From NCBI GenBank assembly GCA_037951165.1, contig JBBDHG010000032.1, positions 6,501,001-6,565,000 of the forward strand: DNA of 64,000 nt, in the 5' to 3' direction. Made by a program: the position numbers and the translations under genes. Numbering within the stretch: position 1 is the first letter of the stretch; each line of letters opens with the position of its first letter. A model generated the notes under the pieces. That model saw only the letters and a list, made by a program, of their open reading frames with translations, searched no databases and had not been told where the DNA came from. The DNA comes from Lophius americanus (Eukaryota > Chordata > Actinopteri > Lophiiformes > Lophiidae). Shown here piece by piece: positions 24,521 through 34,700 of the stretch.

Positions 24521-25514
24521 GCGAGGTAAACAGATGGAAATATTAAATCCTACTATTACCTATTAGTTCCACCAAGGAGCTACAGTTTCACCTGACAGTT
24601 TCCATTTGTTGGGTGGTTTTTATGAACTCCACTGAACAAGTTCCACAAAATAGACGCGCAGTCCCAGATATTTGTGTCGCATTCTTTAACACTTTGAGAC
24701 AAAGCATTCATTTTAGATGTGTTATTTATTTCTCAGAGAATAATTGAATGGATCTCAATGGAAAAAAAATCAGGTATATTTAAAGGTTGGTATCTATAAG
24801 TGTGTGATGCAAATAAAAATCTTGATAAACCAGATTTAGTTGTTTGACATTTACAAACCCAGTGATCTTATATTGTGATTGGAGGGCTATGAGTTGGATT
24901 GTGCTTATTTAGGCCGTGGTTTGTAGAGGAATGTGAAATCCAGAGCTCGAACAACGGTTAACGGCCACATCCGTTAACCGTTGATTAGTCAGCAAAAGAA
25001 AAAGAACAAGAAGACCAAAAGGATGTACTTTCTGCACCGATTCAGGAGGGAATCAGAAGCTGCTGATTCACTTCTACATTATTTAATGATTCCATTTGTA
25101 CTGCCTGATTTGCTGTTACAACCAATATGCTGCTGACAAAATGACGAGCATCAAGACTGGCATTATAATCCTGCTTCCATGGAAATGACAAAAATGTAAT
25201 GAGTAGAGTTGAAAATAGGAAAAGGCACGCTGCCTTATCATGGTTAGTTCTCTGTATGCGTTTGGTGAAGCTAAAATATAAAGTTTGAGTGATGTGCTCC
25301 AGGCAGAGATTGATGATGAATTTAAATGGATGTACACACCAACTACTCTTAACCTAACATAGGAATACTGAGGATGGCTGAATTCCATTTGTCTGCTTTT
25401 ATTTCAGGGACCTGATATTGACTTCATTATTTATTCTGACATAGCTCAAAGCCAGGTGGCCATGGATTAGACATTTGAAAGGAATGGAGCTCATGTACTT
25501 TTTCTCCTATGAAA

Positions 25515-25560
25515 TAATAATAATAATAATAATACATTTAATTTATAATGCACTTTACGT
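25515..25560 (+). repeat. Short TAA-headed dispersed repeat copy
   Basis: AATAATAATAATACATTTAA, followed by TTTATAATGCACTTTAC; only the head of the family unit is present. Confidence 0.75.
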
Positions 25561-25906
25561 CAGAATGTGAATTGATGTGGTTATCACTGACAACACAGTG
25601 GGCTTCATTAGGCTCGCTATTGACATATATTATTCAATGGAAACTGTACACTGGTAAACAGGCCCCCCTTTGCCTGCAAATGGCTCTAAGAAGGATTGAA
25701 AGCCCACTTATGTATGCTTGTAGGTCTATAATGTAAAAGCTCAGGTTGCGATAGACTCATAAGTCCTTTTCTCACGATTAATATTTTATTTCCTGTTTCA
25801 TCACTGTTGTGTGTCCGGTTATTATTTGGTCTTTATAGTTGGCAGTACATTGAATTCAAGCAGGTTTAAAGGACATTATAAATGATATTATGATGTTTGA
25901 ATACAG

Positions 25907-25912
25907 TTTATT
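25907..25912 (-). terminator. Poly(A) signal AATAAA for the Ly6 gene
   Basis: AATAAA on the minus strand, 52-57 nt beyond the stop codon at 25964-25966. Position and strand fit the 3' end of that gene. Confidence 0.6.
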
Positions 25913-25963
25913 TATCTTGGGTTGTGGTACAGCATACTGTAGAAATAACAAAGTTGCTGAGCT

Positions 25964-28900
25964 TCAGAGAAAGATTGCAATGATGGCTGAGGATACTAGC
26001 AGGAGGGCGACACTGGGTCCAGCCGACATGGCACCGTTACACATGTTCCCTTCACAGCAAGCCATGGCACCATAACATGTAAGGCTGTTTTGGCAGCCCT
26101 TGGTTACCACATTATAGCCTGAAAGAAAAAAAGACAAAACCCTGGATCAGTTTATAAACTAGGTCCACACTGTCCACCCGTACAGCAAGGGTATATCCCC
26201 GAAAAGGACCCAGTCCCCTGCGTTGTGAGTGCAATCCCCCTGATTGAACTCCTTTTTTGTTTTGTCAGGAAAAGTGTTTTTCTTTTTAAAGAAATGCTAC
26301 TTCTGGTGAGTAATAAACCATGAGAATAAAGTATGATATACTCAAGGTAGATCCCCTTGAGTCAATCCATATGCAGCACATTTGGACTAAATCGGACCAA
26401 CGCTTAGAAAATAATTTCCTGACAACTTTTAGAGTTAAAACTCATATACAACATTTCATAAAATCAATCCAGTCCTTTCTTCAATGTCTATGTGTGTATA
26501 ACATTTGAAAATTATCCATGAAATAGGTTTTCAGTTATCCTGTTAACACAAAGGTTCCGTGGCGAATATGGCGCCGATGACGAGTCCATAATATCCCCAA
26601 CTTTTCAGGGACATAAATCAAACAAGTCAAAAGGTGTGTAAAAACCACAGAGCTCTCATTAGATTAGAGCAACACATTCAATTTGTGCTTGTGATTCTCA
26701 TTATTAATTATGAAAATGATAAATGTAATGGAAAAACGTACCGTCTGTTCTGAAAGAGAAACAACGGTTGAAGATCATAGAGCACGATTTGGTGTCGGTG
26801 CAGGATCTAGGGTCTGCCAGTGTGCATGTGTAGCATATCAATCCATACGCTGTACAGAGACACAAGAAGAACCAGTTCAACATGTTTTATCAACCTTTGA
26901 TTCACTTATGATTGACAGCAAGGCTTCTCTCTGCTCCTTTTGTTGTCATAGTAACAGGCAGAGTTTCTCCACAGTAGAATAATAAGAACCTAGCAGCATT
27001 TATGGCTTAAATGCATATGAACAATTTGAACAAAAAAACCTGCAGTAAGATGTGTCTCTCACTCAAGAACCATTACTCTAAACCTCCATCATCTTTCCAA
27101 AAGCGGTTGGCAGTTTTGAGTGAATCACGTCCTGAGAAGAACGCCTATCAGAGTGTTCCCAGAGTGAAGGAAAAAATAACATTACACAGACTGAGTGCCT
27201 GCAAATGATGTTTTCTCTTATTTTTCAAATTTCTTTTCTAAATGCAACTACAAGTACGGCGGCTTAGCATGCTCTCAGGGTTAACTGAATAGTTGTACAA
27301 ATGATCTATTTATTCTTATCCCTTTAACCCTTTTATGTCCTGCTCAACTGTTTGGTTGAGCACATGTTGAGTCTATTCCTTAATGAAAAATGTTCAGAAA
27401 AACCACTTTACTGAACGTGTTTGTAATATGACCCAGTGGCAGCATGTATCTGCTGAAGAGTAAAGAGTCAAGGATTGAGCCCTGGGGGACACCGCAGGTC
27501 AAAGGGGGCACTGAGGAGGTTTTAACCATGGGTACAGAGGAAGTAGAAGTTCTTTTGGCGTATTAAATCAAGTGAGGACTTACTAGACAGAAGTTTGTAA
27601 CTTGATACAACTAAAGAGTCTAGAAATGTTAGTTGGTTTTCGAAAAACCTTATTTACAGAAATACTGAACTACTCTAATCGAAAATAGCTATTTTGTATG
27701 AAATACAAAATTGCATCATATAAGTCTGATTCTTTTTCTAATATTTTTTTTCTTAATATTAATGTCCTCACCAGGAAAAAAGGCTTTGGAAAATAAATGT
27801 CTTTCCATTTTTATTTCTTCGGGGCTATAATAACGAGAATCAAAAATATTGTTTCAACAGACCCCACAATTTTTAAAACACAGGGTCTAACAAACAAATG
27901 AGATGTCACTTAATGGGAATAGAATTTTCAATTCCAATGGGCTTATAATCAAGATCTTCTGTGTGGTCATCATCATCAATCAGATCACACGCAGTCTTGA
28001 GGAATTTCTGCACTACTGGCTGGCAAATTGCATGGCCTTGTACCGGGAAATAATTAAGCATCCAGCAATTTTTAGTAACACAAAAAATATGACAATTTCA
28101 AACCATACACAGATAATTCTAGTGATGTTAGTCTACCAATATTTATTGTTACCAAAGAATCAGTAGTATTACAAGTACGAGCGATGCTTCCAGGTACGTA
28201 AAAAAAAAAATCCTGATTATAGTGTTTTCAAAGAATGTTAAATGGTATAACATATACATACAAAGATGTATACATATAGTAAATATACATTATATTTACA
28301 ATATTGAAGATTCATATTTTTCTTTTTGATAAATTGTCAATTCATTGTATTAGGCATTCTACATTTACTATAAAATAACAAATTGCTACACAAATGCTTC
28401 ACATTTTTTAAATTATTTCAACAAAAATATGATGAAATTACATTACATTTGTTATAATGGCAGCAAAGGCTTATCGGGAGTTCTGTATATTATCGAAAAT
28501 ATTCAAATGTAATGAGATTAGTTTACTGTCACTACCTTTATTATAAAGTGGCCTCTCTTTGGTTAAGTATGTTTTACAAAAATTATTGGACACTTATTAG
28601 ACATTTTTTGGGTGTATCAGGTCATATTATTCTGTTCATTAAGTCTTTACATGAGATAATATGATAAAAACCCTTACCTTTGACATTTTTACCAAATAGA
28701 GTCCATATGTCTGGAGTGAAATGGCTCTTGCTAACGTCCTGTGAGGAAGCTGGCTTAGACACGTCAAAGTGCTCACAGACACATTTTTCAATAAGAAATA
28801 GTGACTCAAAATGTGCTCGACCAAACGGACTATTAAATGGGTCATTATGATATTTAGACATTTCATGTGTCTCTGCGACAGGAGAAGTCTTATCAAAACG

Positions 28901-29230
28901 AATCTTGAAGTATACTGACCATTATGAATTTCTCGGTGTTAGTCCTACTTTTTTTGTGGAAGCACTTGACAAGAGTTGTTAAGTGCATAACAGTTCATAA
29001 CAGTGCATAACAGTTCATAACAGTACATAACAAGTTGTTTTGTACTATTTCCAGTTGTCATTTTAAACTAAGCTAAACAGCTCCGAGCTGTGGTTTAACT
29101 GCTTAAAAGACGGCTGGCATTGGTAAGAAATACTATCACCTAGAGATATTTTGTTGCTCTTTAAAACTCATAAGTGGTTCTTACCGGTTGGAAGAAGCAT
29201 AAACAGGACCAGAGCGCCGTAAAGCTGCAT
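25964..29230 (-). CDS. Ly6/uPAR-family GPI-anchored protein, complete, three exons
   Basis: Ly6/uPAR proteins are small disulfide-rich surface proteins held by a GPI anchor, acting in adhesion, signalling or complement control. Minus-strand coding exons are 29230-29185, 26849-26742 and 26118-25964, both junctions in phase 1, total 309 nt (102 aa plus stop). Residues 1-18 form a leader (MQLYGALVLFMLLPT). The mature part has ten cysteines at 21, 24, 32, 38, 45, 60, 66, 72, 73 and 78, the exact three-finger set, opening with LICYTC and closing with CCEGNMCN. A hydrophobic tail (PSVALLLVSSAIIAIFL) with small residues before it is a typical GPI-attachment signal. The three-exon, phase-1 layout is the usual Ly6 one. 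The closest general resemblance is to teleost Ly6/CD59-like proteins; I cannot assign an ortholog. It is missed by frame-length searches because the exons are tiny. It looks intact. Confidence 0.93.
28665..28930 (-). other. Unrecognised minus-strand open segment ending at a strong donor
   Basis: On the minus strand a frame runs about 80 codons, including KIRFDKTSPVAETHEMSKYH, FNSPFGRAHFESLFLIEK and SKSHFTPDIWTLFGKN, and ends AAAG/GTAAGG, a good splice donor. The composition looks protein-like, but I know no family with it. It lies inside intron 1 of the Ly6 gene on the same strand. It may be an exon of an unknown transcript, or a piece of a mobile-element protein. An acceptor at its upstream end is not convincing. 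Confidence 0.3.
28985..29033. repeat. Short tandem repeat, 10-bp unit
   Basis: About five copies of a unit close to CATAACAGTT (variants CATAACAGTG and CATAACAGTA) in a row, inside Ly6 intron 1. Confidence 0.85.
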
Positions 29231-29723
29231 CTTGAAAACTGAGAAAAACAGACAACTTGGGAGAGTTCGGCCTCTTCCTCTCCAACACCCTCTGAAACTA
29301 TTGTCTGGATTTGGACATTTGCATGTCCTCACAAAGCATCCCCTGAGGTGACCTGAATAATGTTGGCAATAAAGAGACTTAATTGTCAAATAGGCATTTT
29401 TAAAATAAATGATGACATAATCCTGCAAAATAACTTTTAATATTCTCCTTGGTAGCAGAAAAAAACCAAACCTAAACAGAAAAAGCACTTTCACTTCCCT
29501 TTAATACTTCCAAATAGAGTAACGGGTAGGGAGCATTTCATTCTTTCCAAGCACTTTGAAAATAATGTCACAAAGGCGATGTGTGAGAGTGTTCCTCTTA
29601 TTGGTCAAGTCAGTCTGCTAGAGATGACAACCTTTTTTTACACTCAATAATGGATATGAAGCTTTTTGGCAGGCTTCTATTATATAAAAAAGTTCATCAG
29701 CCAACAGGTAAGCAAGCCAAATC

Positions 29724-30391
29724 TTAAACAAGCAGAGTCCTGCACCCTCCGAAGGACCTCAGTCTCCTCAGTATGTGGAGATGACCTTGGTCCTTCTTGT
29801 ACAAGACATGTGTGTTTTCTGAACAGTCCGGTTTAGTGTTTAGGTGAACACCCAGGTATTTGTATGAGATCAACTGTTCAATGTCCAAACCCTGGATGTC
29901 CACCGGTTTGATGTGTGAAGTCCTCCTGCAGATGTCAATCACCAGACCTAACACCAGTATTTGATGTTCCTTTACTCCAGATCGTTCCCCTCCGAAATGT
30001 ATCCGACAATGGCTGAATCATCAGAGAACCTCTGGAGAAGGCAGTGAGTTGTGTTGTGTCTGAAGTTTGATGTGTAAATTGTAAACAGAAAGGGGGAGAG
30101 CACGGCCCCCTGTAGAGCTCCCGTGCTGCAGGCCTCCACGTCAGACACACAGTTCTTCGTCCTGAGATACTGTGGTGTGTCAGTGAGGTTGTTGGTGGTC
30201 CATGCAGCCAGGTGGTGGTCAACCCCTGCCTCTTCAGGCTTCCCTCTCAGCAGGGAGAGCTGGGTTGTGTTGAAACCACTGGAGAAGTAAAAAAAACATG
30301 ACCCTCGCAGTGTTTCCAGGGTTCTCCAGTTGTTAAGAGGGATCTGTGTAGCTAGTATGGGAAAAAGTAAGAGCCCTTGACCTAAAACCAA
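29724..30391 (-). mobile_element. Non-LTR retrotransposon reverse-transcriptase fragment
   Basis: Minus-strand frames read SLLRGKPEEAGVDHHLAAW, GALQGAVLSPFLFTIYTS and LLQRFSDDSAIVGYIS, then, after a frame break near 29960, ISYKYLGVHLNTKPD and HILRRLRSFGGCRTLL. The SDDS replaces the canonical A/YxDD catalytic box as in a common fish LINE group. Multiple frame changes mark it as a dead 5'-truncated copy. Confidence 0.9.
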
Positions 30392-30549
30392 TTAACATCA
30401 TGTGATATGCTTTAAAATGGCTTTTTACCATTGTTGAACTAAATGATATTAATGATGGGCAAGAGTCGGGACAAATCTTTTTCACGTTTTTAAATATTTT
30501 TCAGATACAACCTACCCATTTTGTTGGAAACTGTTAGGCGAATGAAAAT

Positions 30550-30840
30550 ACTACCTTTGTCCGGCTTGTTTCTTACATCTTTCTTTATGTTATATCTGGT
30601 GAATGATAGGCACAGCGTTCTGTCTGAAGGACCCAAGATAGCCTGAACTGGTAGATTGGCTGACATTGTAAGCATATAATGACCCTGCTGAATCTGAATG
30701 ACAAGATTCCAGGATGAGACTCGCACCTGAGCATGCTGGGATCTTTTCCGTTAAAACCGATCTGTCTGTAATAAACCCATATATCTAAGCAAGACAACTG
30801 AGACTTCTCGAGTAAATTACTTTTCCTCAAATGATCAGAA
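30550..30840 (-). repeat. Dispersed repeat, inverted partner of the 45.7 kb copy
   Basis: Read on the minus strand it shares, in order, GTCTCAGTTGTCTT, CTCATCCTGGAATC, CATTATATGCTTACAATGTC and AGATATAACAT with 45715-46000 on the plus strand. The shared span is about 280 bp. Class unknown; no protein resemblance. Confidence 0.8.
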
Positions 30841-31557
30841 GGCATGATTTTTATTCATCAAAAACACTTATATAATTTTGTCATTGGTGTACATTTAATT
30901 TATTTCGTAGATGAATTTCTAAATTTTACAAAAACTTTTTTTCATGACTTGTTTGATCATCAATTTTTTAATCGGGACAGGGGCGCTCAATAACCCTTAA
31001 TTTACCTTTACCTTTAATTACATATTTATCTTTTTATTTTGAATGGGTACGTGGCCTTGGGACACAAACATTTACATGTCTCGTCTTTGATCCAACCATC
31101 TCTAATACCTATTTGAGTTAATTAATTTAAAAATAAATATCCACTCAATGTCACTGTGTCTCAGAATAGCCAGAAAACAATCCAGTCATTTTGTCTCTGT
31201 TTATTGAAAATTTCAAATTATATAGACTAATATAGAATTTTCCTTGAAATACAAAATTCCCAAAAAGTCATGATGCATGTATTATTTTTATCATACAAAC
31301 CTGATATAATTTCATAAGTATAATTTTTTTTATAATTTAAAAACATGCTTGCCCCAATGATTTGTCATTTTATGGTAAAATAAGGTGTCTTAGATTAAAT
31401 TAATAAATGCCCCAATGAAAAATAATTTATTCCATCTGTTTTTTATTTGATGAGGACATTAAATACTTAGGAAAAATGATATCCAGACAGGAATAGATTC
31501 TATAAAGAGGGACCAAACAAAACGTTGCAATTGCATCGCCAAACAAAAATTTTTAAC

Positions 31558-31609
31558 CCGGAAGTCGGAAACCATGCGATTCTCTCATTGGCTCCCACTT
31601 TTACGTCAT
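31558..31609 (+). promoter_or_regulatory. Candidate TATA-less msh3 promoter
   Basis: An ETS-type CCGGAAGT at 31558-31565, an inverted CCAAT box (ATTGG, 31587-31591) and a CRE-like TACGTCAT at 31602-31609 lie 110-165 bp before the msh3 ATG. This combination is typical of housekeeping repair-gene promoters; use is inferred. Confidence 0.5.
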
Positions 31610-31721
31610 GTACGCGACTGTTTGATGTCAGTATATGCGCCTCTGTTTTTGAAAAGCCACTTGTCATGCCGCATGTGCCAGATTTTCTCCACAATATGTG
31701 TGATGTGAAGTAGATTAAAAG

Positions 31722-34700
31722 ATGCCAAAATCTGTGAGGAAGTCGAGCGCGAGTCAGACCTCCATCAGTAGATACTTCAGCGGCGCCGCCTCTAATCTGA
31801 GTGGGATTACCCACAGTCCTGCTGAGCACCGCCGCTGTACAAGCAAGGTGGGGTTGATTCATTCAACATACGTGCATAAACGCAAAGGTCTAATGTGTAA
31901 CACCGAAATGAACGTAAAAATACATGGGCTATAGCCTACAGAAACATCCAACTTCATATACTAACATCCCTACATACAGACACAGCAATCTCCTAAAACA
32001 TAGATACCACAAATGTCGGCAGGAATCTGTGAAGAACTTTGTATCTCCCACTGACATCAGTAATGGCCACAATAAATGACGTCATACGTCTATGCTGAGT
32101 ATGTTTCTTATGCATGAACTGATCTTCAAGCCTTAGTTCAGCAACATCAGTAACAGTCAGAAGTTGTAGTTCAGTGTCTAGTTAGTTACTAGTTAGAGAT
32201 AAGATGAACCACTTAGGGTTCTCATAATAATAGATGCTATAATTTGATTAACACTCTTTCAAATAATTGCGATGGTGTTCTTTTGCCTAATTTATCCAAT
32301 TGTCCTGCAGCACAAACTTCTCTCTCGTCATGATGATTTTGGATTGCCAAGAAAAAGAGCCAAGCATTCTCCTCACGGCCTGCAGCTTGAGGATGAGGAG
32401 TGTGAGCCTCCTTCTTCTCAGGGCAATAAAGGTGATTAGATGGCCTTAAAAGAGAAGTTTTTTGTACAATTGTTATGTTTTGGATTTGAGGTTATGTTCT
32501 CACACTTAATGGTATTCTTCTCTTGCCAGAGATAATTCCAACCTCATCTCGAGGAGCAAGCGGCCTCTGCGCCTCCACTTTGGAGAAGCTGAAAGACTTC
32601 ACTTGCTGTGTCGAACCCAGTCATACTGAGAGGGGAGAGAAGAAAACCGATGGTACTAACAGTAAGCTGTTATCCCGTAAAACAAGTGTTCTTCCTCTTC
32701 GGCCCGTTACAGATAAACAGAGGGATGAAAACAGAACCCAGAAGCAAGAGGAGGAGCATTTGGATGAAGAGGACGAGGTCAAAGAAAAGGAGAGTTCAGG
32801 GCCGGCTGCTAAGAAACAGGTACCTAATATAAATGTCGACCCCTTCCTTACACTACTGTCATCAGAGTACAGTTTGAATGACAGGCTGCCCCACAGATTA
32901 CATTTAACAGCTTCACAAGGACCTACATCTGCCCTACCAAAGTGTCAATGAACAAGGCCCGCCTCTGTAGGAGCTGACTCTGACCCCCGACCTTTTAAAG
33001 GGATGATATTTTCAACATCATTTTACAAACATTCTCTGACTAAAAATGTCAATTTCAATTAAACAGAAAAATAGGTAAAATTTGTTACACCTTAATCTTT
33101 TAGTTTTTGTTAAGTTATCCATCAGTCCAAAATGTTCCATCCATCCATCCATCCGTCCGTCCGTCCGTCCGTCCGTCCGTCCGTCAGTCCGTCCATCCAT
33201 CCATCCATCCGTCCATCCCCCCATCCTATGAGAGAGGTGAGAGGTGGGGATCCCCCCTGGATAAGTTTTCAGCTCAGAGGTGGATTTGAACCAGGAACAT
33301 TTTTACAGTATGGCAGTTGCGCTGCATACTACGCCACCGCCCCTTTATTTAGAATAAACAAGAAAAACAAAAATTTAACTTAAACAAATTAAGATTTAAT
33401 AAGAGAATATGAAAAATATTTATTTAATTGAATGTTCCTGGTTAAAGTAATTTGTTAAAATTCATCAACAATTTATCTTTTCACAGTGGAGTTGTCCATC
33501 CTGCCACAAACCATATGTCCATTTAAAAACACGCACGTTGTAAAACACCAAACTGTGATTATTCTTGATGAATCTCAAAAAAAGATTGTTAAAAACACAA
33601 TTGTATGAAATATTTTCTACTGAAATGAAAAAGTTAGATGTTAAACTTATTAAACGTGTGGTCAAGAGTACTGTAAGAGGACTGCTTTGAATTTTTTCTG
33701 AGGGAACGTAATAAAAATGTAATCAAAAATATAAAAAACAAACAATTTTATCAGTGTAAGTTGAAGTCTAGAGCGTGATGAAAAGGTTTTTAGAGTTTCA
33801 CTATTGTCTCTTGCTAAGATTTCTTCAACACAAGCATGTCTGATGCTACGCAAAGTACAATTCACTATTTTTTATATCTGTGTTTATGTAGAGTGAATTT
33901 TGTATTTTAAATACCAATTTTGTATGCAGGCATGGCTATGTCTATGTTTATATGACTCAATAAAAGAGTGCTACTCGACCATCTGTACATGACAGGGAAT
34001 AATTCATCCGTATCCCATCAAACCCCACTGAAATTTCACGATGGCTTAATAGGGTGCGTAACCCGTAATTTGTTTCTTCAGTTTCGTTATCACATTAGAA
34101 CTGCAATGATGTTATATTTAATTTGACTCAGGAAACAAGGTTATTATTTATCCACACCTTCTCAAATAAATAGATGGACCGAATTCAATGAAATTCAACA
34201 CATAATAATTCCATCCCAAAGCACATCTCATTCATTTTATTCAACTGGCTTAATTTATTACCTATCCCTTTCAGGCCATTAGAAAATTGATTTTCTCTCT
34301 AGTTCGGTCCCATTTTCTTTGAGAGTATGGCATAACGGCACAGTTTGAGTTTTTCCAGCAGTAAGAGTGTCCTTGGGCACAAATTTCTCCTTATGAATAT
34401 TCAGCATCACAATAGGGTGTCATTAACTGAGTCATTGGGCGTAAGCTTTAAAATGTGGTATTCGTTTGACCACAGACAACAGCATATAAGGGGTTAAAAT
34501 AAAGGAGGAGAACTTTCAATGGGGAATTAAATTATATATGAGAGAAAACCAAATAATGGGGTCATGTTGTCATCATTCTTTTGTAGGATTTCCGCCTATC
34601 CCAGTTTGCCAAGTCAGGAGAAGGACAGGAGCGGGTTGAAGAGACAATCTCTCTGTCAGACTCTAGCGCCCCCTCTAGACGTTCAAAGAGTGTGTTCACT

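Larger units (their letters stand above)
19608..25963. other. Intergenic region between myorg and the Ly6 gene
   Basis: The myorg 3' untranslated region must occupy the first part, but no poly(A) site is certain. The rest holds an AT microsatellite, an interspersed repeat at 22300-22560, a reverse Tc1-like fragment at 22981-23310, a repeat at 24140-24520 and a short TAA-headed copy at 25515. I found no exon with both splice sites and protein resemblance. A 34-codon hydrophobic frame at about 20320-20420 is noted under rejected items. Confidence 0.55.
29231..31721. other. Intergenic region between Ly6 and msh3 start codons
   Basis: The two genes are divergently oriented across these 2.5 kb. 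Contents are the Ly6 5' untranslated region and promoter (no clear core motif seen), a minus-strand LINE fragment, one copy of a repeat also found at 45.7 kb, an AT-rich stretch (30.85-31.5 kb) and the msh3 promoter. No dhfr exon was found here. Confidence 0.6.
32820..34586 (+). other. msh3 intron 3
   Basis: It holds a CCAT/CCGT array and an adjoining tRNA-type SINE (listed separately); the rest is AT-rich with no exon. The frame continuing from exon 3 beyond 32819 is intronic read-through. Confidence 0.7.

Noticed and set aside
28985..29033. Possible CRISPR-like array
   Set aside because: Direct tandem units of 10 bp without spacers in a vertebrate genome; it is a minisatellite.
31500..31862. 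120-codon minus frame across the msh3 start
   Set aside because: It is the antisense of msh3 exon 1 and its promoter; no similarity to dhfr or another divergent partner.
32820..32951. Continuation of msh3 exon 3 to a stop at 32951
   Set aside because: A GT donor at 32820 and in-phase exon 4 at 34587 give the conserved protein; the extension is intron read-through.
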